Below are positions 10,172-21,090 of a DNA stretch of 64,000 nt, one piece after another. The notes under the pieces were generated by a model that saw only the letters and a list, made by a program, of their open reading frames with translations, did no database searches and was not told the origin of the DNA. The DNA comes from Nematopogon swammerdamellus. Lineage: Eukaryota > Arthropoda > Insecta > Lepidoptera > Adelidae. A program made the translations under genes and the position numbers. The stretch is taken from the NCBI GenBank assembly GCA_946902875.1, contig OX336338.1:8671971-8735970 (forward strand). Direction: 5' to 3'. Position 1 is the stretch's first letter; every line of letters begins with the position of its first letter.

Positions 10172-12154
10172 ACATTTGCCGACTGGGCTACTCCAGCTAT
10201 TATTATTTCTAAAGACAAATTATTTCATTTATACGACCTCCTAAAAGTTAACAATAACCCAGATCTTAGATCTTATGTTACACGTTACAGCAAAATCTTT
10301 AAACAAGTTACCATTAAAGCCAAGCAACTGTTCCTTAAAAACAAAATTATGAATTCAGATAATAAAATCAAAATGGCCTGGAACATAATTAAAGAAGAAA
10401 CTGGCAAATCTAAAGACTGTAACACCAAGCTAGAGTTAAAAATTGGATCAGAAATTATTTCGGATAATACAGCGATTGCCAATCATGTGAATAATTTTTT
10501 TTCCACAATAGCCCATAATACTACTCAAAGTCTAAAGGCTAGTAAAGAAGTATCGTTAAACTACCTCAAATCATTTATCCCTCGGAATTCTGAATCAGGG
10601 AAATTTGCATCTGTCACATACCTAGAGACTGAGAGAGTAATAAAGGACCTGAAATCTAAACGTTCCCTAGACCTGTGGAGTCTATCACCTGTATTATTGA
10701 AATCTGTAACAAGTGTCATCGGCCCGCTAACAGATATTGTAAATGACTGTCTAGAAAATGGCATATTCCCAGATTCATTAAAAGTAGCCAAAGTTATACC
10801 TTTGTATAAAAAGGGATGCCATAACAATGTTGAGAACTATCGTCCTGTTTCTATATTGCCAGTTTTCAGTAAGGTTTTTGAAAAAAATTTGGAAAAACGG
10901 CTAATTAAATTCCTTACAGATAATGAACTTTTAAATTGTAAACAATTTGGATTTCGGAAAGAACTCTCAACGGGTGATGCTATAGCTTCTATGGTAAAAT
11001 CAATATTAACTTCTCTAGACGACTCTCAGCATACTTATGGCATTTTTTTGTGACCTATCCAAAGCCTTTGACTGTGTAAATCACGAAATATTATTAATGA
11101 AGCTGGAACATTATGGCATAAGAGACAATGAATTGCGTATATTTCAATCATATTTAGAAAATAGAGCTCAAATATGTGACGTCAATGGCTTAAAATCGAA
11201 TGTAGAATCAATCACAATGGGCGTGCCGCAGGGTTCTATCCTGGGACCATTATTGTTTCTAATATATGTTAACGACATCTCGAGCTGTATAACAGACGAT
11301 ATAGAGAGGGTAATGTTTGCAGATGATATCTCAGTTGTACTGAAAAACAATGATATAAGTAAACTGAGAGAATCCTTTTTAACTGTACTAGAATCTCTAA
11401 AATCTTGGTTTGAGTGCAACAATCTATTGCTAAATGTCAACAAAACTAATATTATGCACTTTGCTCTTGGGACTCATAGACGTAATAACAATGATAGCAT
11501 ATTAAAAACTGCAGATAACTTGTCATTAAACCTTGCTAATGAACTAACTTTTCTTGGGGTAATATTTGATAAAAGTTTTACTTGGAAAGCCCACATAAAC
11601 TCTTTAGCTGGTAAGCTGAGTTCCGCATGTTATGCTATCAAAAAAATTAAAGAGCTAGGCGGGACCCATGCTGCAAAAACGGTTTATCATGCTTATTTTG
11701 AGAGCATCATGTCATATGGCCTAATGTTTTGGGGAAATGCAGCAGACTCAAATAGAATATTTTTATTACAGAAGAGGGCCTTGAGGTACATCCTAAATAT
11801 GAAAACTAGAGATACTTGTAGGACAGCGTTCGGAGAGATAGGAATCATGACTTTACCAAGTGCATATGTTTACCAGAACATATGCTATGCCAGAAAATAC
11901 ATTCATGATTCCTCTCTCAATTCCGACAATCATAACTATGACACACGGGGTAAGAATAATGTACAACTAATAAGACATAGATTAGCTAAAACTACAAAAG
12001 CTTTATTTGTAATAGTGTTAGATTTTATAATAAACTGTCTCCTAACATAAAACAATTAGATGACAATAATTTTAAACGACGGATTAAAATAATGTTAATT
12101 GAAAAGAGTTATTACAGTATTAAGGATGCATTAACTGACCGTAATTTTATCTAA
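10172..12154 (+). pseudogene. LINE reverse transcriptase (CR1/jockey-like), 5'-truncated and frameshifted
   Basis: Coding similarity starts abruptly at about 10172 with no upstream endonuclease, typical of 5' truncation during retrotransposition. Segment 1 (10172-11053) covers the linker and RT start, with KVAKVIPLYKKG and ENYRPVSILP. An extra T in a 7-T run (11043-11049) breaks the frame. Segment 2 (11037-12050) has the catalytic DLSKAFDCVNHE, GVPQGSILGPLLFLIYVND and MFADDISVV boxes plus the thumb region. A second shift near 12015 moves the final about 45 codons, ending at 12154, into another frame. There is no RNase H domain. The catalytic aspartates remain, but no intact ORF does. Confidence 0.9.
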
Positions 12155-12480
12155 GAGTCTGACTACTATTTTTCCCACTAACAAATTTTGACAATTCGAT
12201 ACACTTTGTATCATTTGATTTTTAATATGACTTATTACATTTCTTTGTAATAAATGTAAACTAATTGTTTTATTTGACTTGATATAATATGAAATATCAA
12301 AATTGACGATGGCACTATACACCAGATATAGGTAATTTAAATAGGCAGTGTGGTCAGATTCTTCAGTATTCATGTTTATGCTGTAAATATTAATGCTCTT
12401 GCGAGCGGTAGTATGGGTTAATTATTTGTAAGTTACTATAATATAATACTTATAAGGTACTAACAAAACATTGTGACTTG
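12155..12480 (+). other. probable 3'-UTR of the LINE at 10172-12154
   Basis: AT-rich sequence directly after the last LINE codon. No tail or target duplication was found, so the 3' boundary is uncertain. Confidence 0.45.
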
Positions 12481-12754
12481 CGAAGTTTGTTTGTCAGTTC
12501 TTCTTCGCATTGAATTTAGAACTGGCGGAATTGTCGACATGTCCAAGCGTAGGTTACCTACCTGTGGATGAAATTATACAATAAACAATAAAACAATAAA
12601 CAATAAGCTATTAATATACCATATTAAGTACAAAAAACCCGGCGACCAAGGGATTGCATAAAGGTCTCCGATTTTTTAGGGATTTGCTTGCAGGCGAAAT
12701 AACCACCTCTAAAGCCCGCGGGCTGAGTGGGCTGTGGGCTGAGTTGACCAATAA

Positions 12755-13150
12755 TTCCTACATTGCAATGGGACGACGACATCAAAAGTAGGTACCTACG
12801 TCGTCGGGGGAAAGCATTGGTCCGTTTTCCCTTACTAGGTGGTACGGTTTATCCCGGCCGGGTTGATACCACCGTACTGAGCGAAATGTGTCGGTCGAAA
12901 CGGCTATGTAAATAGTTCGTCTTTTCCGTCCAGTTCAGTGTAACCGACATGAAATGAAGGGAAGCACTGACATGACACCTAATTCACCCGGTCTTATGGA
13001 CTGACATCACGGATGTTGTGGGTGATGTAGCCAACCGTGTCAGTTTCCATTAAAAAAATGGTTCCGTACCGCTGAACGCCGGGAGGACTGAATGAAAATT
13101 GGTGAGGCGTATGTCCAGCAGTGGACGATTCGATTACACGCTGACTAACA
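12755..13150 (+). pseudogene. RTE LINE 3' fragment split by a SINE
   Basis: The left part (12765-12829) reads 'gggacgacgacatcaa' through 'gtcgtcgggggaaagcattg'. The right part (13058-13150) reads 'ggttccgtaccgctgaacgc' through 'atgtccagcagtggac'. Joined, they follow the colinear 3' region of RTE LINEs (compare 59155-59275). SINE-A sits exactly between them. Confidence 0.75.
12830..13058 (+). mobile_element. SINE-A copy nested in an RTE fragment
   Basis: The body runs from 'cccttactaggtggtacggt' to 'gtcagtttccattaaaaaaa'. It is flanked by 'tggtccg' on the left and 'tggttccg' on the right, which looks like a short target-site duplication of the RTE sequence. The head is truncated. Confidence 0.75.
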
Positions 13151-13388
13151 CTACAATAACAACAAAATTATATACAATGCACTCCGGCCTTATCACGATC
13201 CATAAACGTACATAATATACATGAGACGAGAAACAATGTCTGGCCCACATGGATCGTAACCCGCCGCGCCGGCCGCCGACGCGGGGAGCGGGGGCTATCC
13301 AAACTCTTTGGTCCAAACTCCATTGCCACGAGATGTGAGCGAGATCGAGACATTTTTGTAATGTAAATCGTTTTAATGTACACCATGT

Positions 13389-13814
13389 ATAAGGTGTTTC
13401 GTTAGTCATGTCAATAACTTCGGGAGGGTTAGGTACATACACACTTAAATAAACTTAATTAAAATTAAAAGCATATAATAATAAATAAAATATAAAACAT
13501 AAAAAATAAAAGCATTACTTTTCGAGAAATTTAACAAAACATGTTTGCTACCTAAACATTAACCTGTGTGTAACAGTAGGTAACATGCCATTGTACGGGG
13601 TCAATGACCGTACTATGTTCAAACGCAGAACAGCTGTTTGTTGTAAGCGAGTCACAAGGTCACTATGATTGGTTTTTACAGCTATTTATTTGATTTTATT
13701 TTTTTGTTAGGAGAATTTTTTTTCCTATGAACATGTTTTTTTTTGCGAAAAGTGTTTGAGTGCGTATGTAACCCTCCCAAAGTTATTGACATGTCTAACG
13801 AAACACCATTTATA
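13389..13814. mobile_element. element or IR pair with about 52-bp inverted arms
   Basis: The left arm (13389-13441, 'ggtgtttcgttagtcatgtc...cgggagggtta') pairs with the right arm (about 13762-13814, 'taaccctcccaaagttattg...ctaacgaaacacc') with few mismatches, about 320 bp apart. The arms read the same peptide (PPEVIDMTNETP / PPKVIDMSNETP), so an old coding repeat in opposite orientations is an alternative to a MITE. No target duplication was found. Confidence 0.5.
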
Positions 13815-13984
13815 ATTAATTTTGGTCTACGAGTCGCATTTTCTATACTTTTTATTTCCTTGCACTACTTATACACGGAGCTCACATCGCAACATACCAC
13901 AGTACAGCGTATACCGTGCACTAAATATGAACCGTCTCTTACACATGAAAGACCGATAATGACATAAATTATTTTGTTGTTGTT

Positions 13985-14110
13985 GAAAGTGCTACATGTG
14001 GCGACGAGCCACCCATAAGGTGTCTAACGACGCCCACAGAGATTCGGTCGTATGCAGGGGTTGCGAATGTCATGCCGGCCTGACAGGTGCTTATTCAAAA
14101 ACTATTACCC
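13985..14110 (-). pseudogene. LINE-E 3' fragment
   Basis: Plus-strand landmarks 'aaggtgtctaacgacgccca', 'gttgcgaatgtcatgccggc' and 'ctgacaggtgc' are shared with 25590-25740, 56810-57000, 57350-57480 and 59480-59665. It corresponds to the last codons and 3'-UTR of a LINE whose C-terminal ORF is readable at 57292-58085. Confidence 0.6.
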
Positions 14111-14404
14111 AATTTTACTCTGCGCCCATAGATACTGTTTTTATATACGAAACGTTGCGCGACATGTGACTAGCGAGAGTTCCCGCCTTTGTTTTGTTTT
14201 TTTTTAATCAGCGGCCAAAAAAAGTAGCAAAGTGACACAGTTGATAATGCCCTGAACATAAAACCTATTTTTAGTAGCTCAAACCAATCTTCATAGAGTG
14301 TGTGCGTATTATATACTATTATATTTCTTGTAAAAAATCTATTTGGGGAATAAGTTGCACGTCGTGTATTGTTTTCACTTAATGCTTTGCAAATTCTTTT
14401 TTAT
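14111..14404. other. unassigned
   Basis: No supported feature. Confidence 0.3.
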
Positions 14405-14745
14405 TCCTTCAGATCTGGGTGGCTCTGCCCAAGGTCGAAGCCTCAGGCGAAGCCAATTTCACCGCGGAGGAGGTGCCAGTCCGGCTTGGAGGTGGACTAA
14501 TGTCGCTGGGGAAAGGCTATTAACCCGCGATTTGAAGATCCGTGGATTGTAGGAGTGGGGAAAGATGTTTCCTGGAACCTGGGAGCCCGTTCCACACCTT
14601 TGCAGTGCGGCACAAGAACGATTTAGAGAATCGTGCAGTTCGAAGAACTCTTCTGTCGACTTCAACACCCCTTGTGTTCGGCGAGAGTATGGGATAAGGG
14701 AAGCAAGTTCGCCAGAGCAGCGGCCATGTTTGTGGAGCAAATAAG
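14405..14745 (-). pseudogene. LINE-D C-terminal fragment
   Basis: An open minus-strand frame of about 90 codons includes CSGELASLIP, PGNIFPHSYNPRIFKSRVN and SLSP. The layout of a CS-EL-I-P box, then an R/C-rich stretch, then a G-IFP-YN---FK tail is the standard C-terminus of lepidopteran jockey/R1-type LINE ORFs. It is the best-kept of four LINE-D pieces here; the ORF lacks all RT domains. Confidence 0.65.
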
Positions 14746-15185
14746 GCCGTACACTATCAATATTACACGATCAATATCCGTACACTATCAGTATTACTGA
14801 TAGCCAGTAATGATGAAAATACTGAGACTATTTTCTCCCCATATCAGTAGAATATGTCAAGACACCACCGTTAGCACGTACACGGTAATTATTTTTATCT
14901 GTATTAGGTTCAGTGCAGTGACAACAATATTTATCGTGTACCTATGGGATGCCTAAAGAATTTATTTTTAAGAATTTATCAATATCTCATTTTAGGTTGA
15001 TCAATCCACCGTCTTAGGTCAACCTATCGTATTGATCCCTAATGTGCACCTCTCACCTCGACCTCTACTGTACACTACAGGTGCATATATGGATGACGTT
15101 TACATTCTTGCGCGCTAAATAGGTAAGTAGGTACATAATGCAACTGCATTTGATATAGTGTCCTTTTTGGGCGGAAGGTTATTTT
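14746..15185. other. unassigned
   Basis: A short local duplication, 'tacactatcaatatta...'/'tacactatcagtattact', lies at 14750-14800. Otherwise nothing recognised. Confidence 0.35.
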
Positions 15186-15189
15186 ATTA

Positions 15190-15640
15190 TCGTGTCGCCG
15201 CACTTGGCCTTGTGCGTTCAGTGGAACAACGCTTGTTTGTTTTTCTTCTTCTTGTCAATGACATAATTATAAAATAGTGTTCTAATACTGTTTCTTATTT
15301 TGAATGTTATTTATTTTCAAAAATGTGCTAAGCTTTAAGCGTGTTGTTGAGTATTTTTTAATATGTAGGATATGTTGAGTTCTTTCAATTTATATTGTTA
15401 ATGTTTCTAATTTGTTTTGTATAGTTTTTATTTTTTATTTTATGTTCTAATTCCGATATTAGGTAGTTATTATTTTAAAACGGGAGCCGCTGAAAATCAG
15501 CGCGCAGTCCTACTGCGCCTCAGCTGAGCGGTTTCCGTTTCACCACCCTCGTGTATAATTGTATAATATTATTGTGTGTACTGCATCGGTGAATAAATAT
15601 ATTTTTCTTTCTTTCTTTTCTTTCTTTCTTTCAATATTTG
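15190..15640 (+). pseudogene. LINE 3'-UTR with AATAAA and (TTTC)n tail
   Basis: A T-rich leader ends in 'ctgcatcggtgaataaatat' followed by a (ctttctt)n tail to about 15632. A GC-rich block, 'gaaaatcagcgcgcagtcct' to 'ctcagctgagcggtttccgt', precedes it. This is the typical form of a LINE 3' terminus; no ORF remains. Confidence 0.55.
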
Positions 15641-16560
15641 TCTTGTAATTTAATAATCTTAATTTTATTTATCTAATTTTCAAATAATTTATTTCGTGAA
15701 GAAATATAGTAAATAGAGTATAAAGTAATGCATTACAATACCTTCTACATATAAACTAATGCACAGCATAGGTAAGAATTAGGTAGCAAACATGTTTTCA
15801 TTCACCGGAGTGGCGGATAATTATGCACTTGCATTTTCGGAAACTCTGAAGCACGCAGCGCAAATGATGTTTTTTTTATTTATCTTAGTATATCACTTAG
15901 GGGCTCTTCTAGAGCCCCTAAGGGATAGAGCGCGCTAAATGAAATTCAATACAATTACTAAATTCCCTCTCACTTGATTCCTGCGCACATGATGCTTTTA
16001 TTTACAGACCTTTCGCACGAGAAACCGCCGAGAATAAGCAAGCCACCGTGAGTTTTTTTTTCAGGATAATGGTAGGGTGCATCCACTGTGAAATATTTAT
16101 CAAAAACGTACAATTATAAATTCAAGTACTGTTTCCAAGAAAACATCAACATTTTCCTTAGTTCAATGTTGTTTAATGACAGCATCGGTATTTCTAACTC
16201 ATTTACATCGAATGAGCGTCCTGAACAATGATTCTGAAGGAATAAAATGTTAGTGTTGCCATTCGCACGAACTAAAGAATCTCGCCTCCGCTGTTTTACA
16301 ACGTCGGGACATGAACTGAATACACCTGAGCCAATGGATTGAGCTACCCCTCTAGTGTTCTATACAATTTATTTTTATGTTTGTTTAGTTTTATGCAAAT
16401 GCCGAAGAATTGTATTCTTAAAGTGAAACAAGTCTGAAAGAAGAAAAGTTAATCTTTTAAGTCTAGAAATCGGATAGGGGCAAGTGTAAATGCAATGTTC
16501 CTAGAACATAAAAACAGTAAATTAATTCATTAAAAAGTATAAGACTTTCCTAATGATTAT
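15641..16560. other. unassigned, with one perfect small hairpin
   Basis: Positions 15896-15922 form a perfect 12-bp stem, 3-nt loop hairpin (cttaggggctct / agagcccctaag). No gene seen in the rest. Confidence 0.4.
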
Positions 16561-16611
16561 AGGACAAAGCGATTTGAGCATACATAATGGCATTCTGGAT
16601 TCTTCTAACTG

Positions 16612-16812
16612 AAGTGACTACTATACTATACTGTACTGTACAGTATATTATACACTATACTATACTGTACTGTACAGTACAGTACAGTATAGTATTGCAC
16701 TGTACTGTACCGTACTGTACTGTACTGTACTGTACTGTACTGTACTGTACTGTACTGTACCGTAATGTACTGTACCGTACCGTACCGTACTGTACTGTAC
16801 TGTACTATACGG
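16612..16812. repeat. (TGTAC)n pentamer satellite with an internal orientation flip
   Basis: About 200 bp of 'ctgta'/'cagta' pentamers. The left half contains both 'ctgtactgtacagtacagta' palindromic switches and 'actata' variants; the right half (16700-16800) is a nearly pure 'actgt' array with sporadic 'accgt'. Because 'gtac' is its own complement, the array can fold into cruciforms. The Y/T/V-rich open frame across it is an artefact of the repeat. Confidence 0.9.
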
Positions 16813-17150
16813 GTACAGACAGTTTAAATTTGTTTATAATCCAATGGGTAATAACGTTTCATTTTTATTTTTTTATGGATGTAACGTAATGAAAACGCAT
16901 TTTACAACACAAAAATTGACAAAAGGCGAATTTAATGCCTAAAGGTCTTCTCTATCGGTAATTCCTTGGATTGTGTGGGTAAAGTTGATGGGCGATGTGA
17001 AATTAAAAGGATGATAATAATTAGAGGTACCTACAACCTCAGATCAGTACGTTCTGGGGGTACAACAATGCCTTCTAGGACTAAAATGAGGCTTCTGTAA
17101 CTCGGTATTTAAGATTTTCCAGATAGATGTACATAGATACTTACACTACA
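16813..17150. other. unassigned
   Basis: No supported feature. Contains 'acaaaaggcgaatttaatg', which recurs at about 22097-22116 ('acaaaaggcgagtttaatgg'), so it is repeat-derived in part. Confidence 0.35.
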
Positions 17151-17176
17151 TACACATAATATGTATGTATGTACAC

Positions 17177-17311
17177 ACGACTGCTCTCATTTCTCACACT
17201 TTAGGAACCTTGCCAAATTAACATTCACTCATTACCCCTACAAAATTGTACAAATAATCAAATATTTTATTATTACAGGGTTCCTGAAGTGTGAGAAATG
17301 AGTGCTGTCGT
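17177..17311. repeat. 33-bp imperfect inverted repeat with 69-nt loop
   Basis: The left arm 'acgactgctctcatttctca...ggaacc' pairs with the right arm 'ggttcctgaagtgtgagaaa...gctgtcgt' with only a few mismatches. An RNA of either strand would form a pre-miRNA-like stem loop, but the loop is long and there is no other support for a miRNA. Confidence 0.6.
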
Positions 17312-18565
17312 CTGTACGAGTAGACATAAACATAACTTCTTCGGAACAACTCAATGGCTAATGGAGAAACATTCTTCGGAAATTACTGTTCACCAGGTGT
17401 AACACACACAACGCATTGCGCACACAACTCGAACAGGAGAGAACTGAGATATTCCGCTGTTAGCAATATTAAATACAAACAAATACTTAAGTATATCTAA
17501 CCAAACGGCACATTCGGGTCATAAGTTCAGCTCCATTTATAATTTTTAGTTTTGTCTTAGGTAACCATCATCATGTTTCTTTCGTTTGCATAAGTCCTGT
17601 ATGTTTTACTGAAAAAAAAATATAATTAACATCGGATAACTAGGGGTAAAAATCTAGAATCATTAAAGGGATCTGAGGTAACAATAAATTATTCTTTAAT
17701 TATTAAATGTTGCACAAGTAAAACATGTTTTTTAGCATTCCGTTGACTGAAAGAAATCAATTGAAGTGATAAGTCAGCCTTTCCTGTATTTCTTGTTTCT
17801 TGCCGTGTACTGTACTTCTTTCAATTGTGTGCAATAAAGAGTTTTTACTCTAAATTATGAACACGTTATAGAATATCTGGAGGAAATGTGTTTATAATGT
17901 CTGAAATAACAACAAACTAATACCTACTGAATAGTTCAGAAACTACTATAAATTAGGCACATCACTTCAAGAATTTCCTCTTAACCCTAAAATATCTTGT
18001 AAACATGGTTGGTCTGTTATTCCCACCCATTTTAAGAAATTACTCGTATCAAATTTAATTAGATAAATATTTTAATTTTAAAAGATTTCACCAAGAGACA
18101 ATATCGTTTTATTCGTAAATGAAAAATACTCATAATCTTACTCAGTAAATACCAAGTTGGAATTATTATAATTGGTTTAATTTGATGATTTGGGCTAAGA
18201 ACTTTTAAAATTGTTAGAACTTCTTAATTTGTTAGATCTTTTGATCCATTATCCCGTTTTTACGACTGCCTGCTTCTACGTTTCTGATCCAATTTAAATA
18301 AATCAATTTTTATATGATTCAAAGAGAAAGATTGAGTTACGATCTTCGAACAGATATACATATTAATGAAATCGTAAAGGCAAAAAAATCATGTGCATTG
18401 AATATATTCGAAAAAAACCAACCAGGGCGAGTCAAAATTAGTTGCTGAACATCTAGCACAGTTTTTAAAATGTTCAGTAATTGTTTATGCATCACGCATG
18501 ATTATGATTTTCACGAAATTATTTAAAGTGACAGTGCATAACATAATATAAAAAATAATTGACAA
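17312..18565. other. unassigned; one possible LINE 3' end
   Basis: About 1.25 kb of AT-rich sequence. At 17775-17850, 'gtatttcttgtttcttgccg' to 'gtgtgcaataaagagttttt' resembles the retroelement end at 38250-38345 (poly(A) signal in 'gtgtgcaataaag'). Nothing else recognised. Confidence 0.4.
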
Positions 18566-18566
18566 C

Positions 18567-18905
18567 TGCTGCTGTTGCCCGCAGCTTCGCTCGCGTGAAA
18601 TTCGTATTTAAAAAAAGGTAAGTAACGAGGCCGTTTAGGTAAACGATAAACCTTCTCGAAGAAAGTAAGTAACTAAAGGCGAGGCCGAAGGCGGAGCTGC
18701 GTTCACGTAAACGATGTTCTTTCTTGATGGCATACTTGATATAATTCGGCCTCGCTCCTAATTGGGCGAGGCCGAAGGTCGAGCTGTGTTCAGGTAAAGG
18801 ATAAACCTTCTATAAACTATAAACGAAAACAGCAAGTAACTAACGGCGAGGCCGAAGGCCGAGACCATTCTTTATTCGAGAAGGTTTATTGTCTTCCTGA
18901 ACTGA
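18567..18905 (+). repeat. short relative of the 3.7-kb tandem array
   Basis: It starts 'ctgttgcccgcagcttcgct', the same terminus as 3725. It then carries three 'gcgaggccgaagg' units, a partial inverted unit near 18745, and ends in 'gagaaggtttattgtcttcc'. No right terminal repeat is seen. Confidence 0.7.
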
Positions 18906-19299
18906 GTCAAGACACTGTAATTGTGACTTTAATTTTAATTTTTACTTTTAATTAACACTACAAGCCATGCATTTGGATCGGTGGTGAGTCGAGCACGGGA
19001 CTGGTTCTACACAACGTCCTAGCCAACGCAGACTAGCTAAAGAGCTTGACACGAGCCGAAACATCTAGCGCACTGTATGAGAACAAGACGGGTCACTTGC
19101 TCGATTGAAACGTTCTCCTACTTGCAATGGGCCCGGACATATTTGATGAAGCCATGGAGTGCTGAGTCCGTCACCTGCCTGCATTCATTTCATTAGTTCG
19201 ATGAGAAAGAATGATCAAGAAAACTCGCCTGATGTAGGTACGTATACGAACAACATTGACAACAATATCCACAAAAAAACCGCACCAACAATAGCGCCA
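18906..19299. other. unassigned
   Basis: No gene recognised in this 394-bp stretch. Confidence 0.35.
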
Positions 19300-19615
19300 T
19301 ACATACATATCACACACGCTGAATCTCGACAATCGGGGTAAGCAGAGTAATCGGTGTTGTGCCGCAATAACTCTAATAAATTACAACACAACACCGACCC
19401 CCACGTTTCGTAAAGTATTCAATCGATCAAGCAGCAAGTAAGGCATGACTCGGTGGAAGTACCGTGCCAAGGCGAGAAGTGGCGATCCTGTCACCCTTTA
19501 GTACGGAATCTTGTCCTTATCCCTTAGTCACCTTTTACGACATGCATGGGGAGAGATGCAGTGGGGCTATTATTTTTAAGTACCGGCCCCACACGGTACG
19601 ATAATATCGATAATA
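19300..19615 (+). repeat. Rep-B copy
   Basis: The full landmark order is present: 'atcacacacgctgaatctcg', 'gtaagcagagtaatcggtgt', 'ttacaacacaacaccgac', 'catgactcggtggaagtacc', 'ttacgacatgcatggggaga', 'taagtaccggccccacac'. It sits about 140 bp from the CAPON exon. Confidence 0.7.
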
Positions 19616-19753
19616 TCGACATTAAATTAAAGAATGCACTCCTGCAAGACAGATTTACTCTAGTGCAGGATGCTATGCTATGCACTCTATGTTTTTAAAA
19701 ATCAATGAAAAATTAATAAATAAATAAAAATAAATAAATATTTCACGTCTTAC

Positions 19754-19973
19754 CTTGGCATGGAAGGTGATGCCGTACTGGAACGCCTCCTCCGGATGCA
19801 ACGGAATCCTAGTGTCATAGTCGTCATTGGTGACCAAGTTGTACTGCTTGGTGGAAGGCACCTTGCTACCCCACTTTAGGAGTCTCATCTCGCTCGACTG
19901 ATTGACGCTGCCGGTGGTGGTCAGGGAGAAGATTTTAGACCGGCTCGAAGAAATTGGACATTGTTTGTGGATT
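19754..19973 (-). CDS. NOS1AP: internal exon of a CAPON/NOS1AP-like PTB adaptor
   Basis: This 220-bp exon has a consensus acceptor (TTTGTTTCAG|A) and donor (GCCAAG|GTAAGA). It begins with the third base of a split codon and continues for 73 uninterrupted codons. The key residues are KQYNLVTNDDYDTRIPLHP and EEAFQYGITFHAK, which align with the start of the CAPON/NOS1AP phosphotyrosine-binding domain (YNLV, RIPLH, AFQHGI-F-AK). In vertebrates CAPON is a cytosolic adaptor linking neuronal nitric oxide synthase and Scribble/Dexras partners. The about 30 residues before the domain (CPISSSRSKIFSLTTTGSV, then EMRLLKWGSKVPST) are an insect-type N-terminal extension in my reading. The rest of the PTB domain must lie in another exon; I found none in the 19.7 kb downstream. 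The symbol is assigned by family recognition only. Confidence 0.78.
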
Positions 19974-20090
19974 CTGAAACAAAGTAATGTTTTATTACAT
20001 AAAGTTATTCTAGATGTCTAGTTTATGTTTGTTTGTGCATTAGCTGCTGTAGAATCTGAATCAGGATATTTTATTTATTGCATTTACTTA

Positions 20091-20353
20091 TACAGAATGT
20101 ATTTGAATTAACTGCGTTCCTTTTAAGGGGTTGGTCTGTATCTTAAAGTGAGCAACTTTTGTTATACAACTTTTGGAATTTCCAAAAACAAATTTACGTT
20201 TCCCATACATTTGGAGGTTAGGTCTGCCCTTAAATGTATGGAAAAAGTGATTTTTTTTTTCGAATTTCCAAAAGCTGTAGAACAAAAGTTACTCAGTTTA
20301 TGATACAGAACAACCCCCTGAAAGGAACGCAGTTAACTCAAATACATCCTGTA
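20091..20353. mobile_element. long-arm palindromic MITE, TA-flanked
   Basis: The left end 'tacagaatgtatttgaatta' and the complement of the right end 'tacaggatgtatttgagtta' are matched. Complementarity continues for about 115 bp per arm through 'actgcgttcctttt', 'aacttttgtt' and 'catacattt'. The termini sit at TA dinucleotides. The 'aacttttgttctac' block recurs at 62485, so a family exists. It lies about 120 bp upstream of the CAPON exon acceptor. Confidence 0.7.
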
Positions 20354-21090
20354 TATATTTACTCATAGGTAAATAAATAAATAAACTGTACTGTATAAAC
20401 CACATCATGTGAAATTGATCAGTTCTCTTTGAGCTTAATTATGTTGGATTCCTTATATAAAAGCAAAGTGTCGCTGAGCAAAAGCCCATTATGTATAAGC
20501 CTAAATAACTATTTTTTTTTATTGTAAAAGTTTTATTAATTAAACTAAATTGAACAATGTCCAATTACCTATAAAAATTAATAAATAATTTCCTTAATTA
20601 AAACTAACCTAGTAAATTAACTTCGTCTAAACGCTTTGGCCCCGGGATAGTGCCGAGGATGCTAACCGCGTTCCCTCTATAGCCAGGCTATATAATATAT
20701 TATATTAACTACATACTTATTAGTTCAAATCAAATTTGAAAGCCACATCACGATAAACTATTTTCGAATTTTCGAGCTGCGTCTGCTTGGCAAGTAATTT
20801 CCTCTCCACAAATGTATACAAAAACTGTAGACTTTGTCGCATGCGTATCAAGACAACACTAAGTGCAAATGCGAGATGTTTTCGTAAGGCAAGCTCTCCT
20901 ACGATGCTCCCCAATTATCTTCAATTAAGGCCAATAACACTATGCGTGCGCCCGCGCCGCGGCGTTCTAATCAAGCTATAATAAAAGCTGGACCATCTCC
21001 ACTTGTATATAGACCACGCAATTGGCTTGCTTATAACTCCATTCTGAGTTGTGCATTTTTTTTTTATTATGGGAAGCACGACACAACACA
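20354..21090. other. unassigned
   Basis: A minus-strand open stretch of 64 codons at 20720-20914 (LRKHLAFALSVVLIRMRQS...) is not repeat-like but has no recognised domain or clear splice sites. Low confidence that it is coding. Confidence 0.3.

Noticed and set aside
13134..13442. 102-codon minus-strand gene
   Set aside because: Its N-terminus is the inverted-repeat arm shared with 13762-13814, and overlapping frames are open; no family.
16587..16889. 100-codon open frame over the TGTAC satellite
   Set aside because: The Y/T/V/L/C-rich peptide is the translation of a pentamer repeat; no coding signal.
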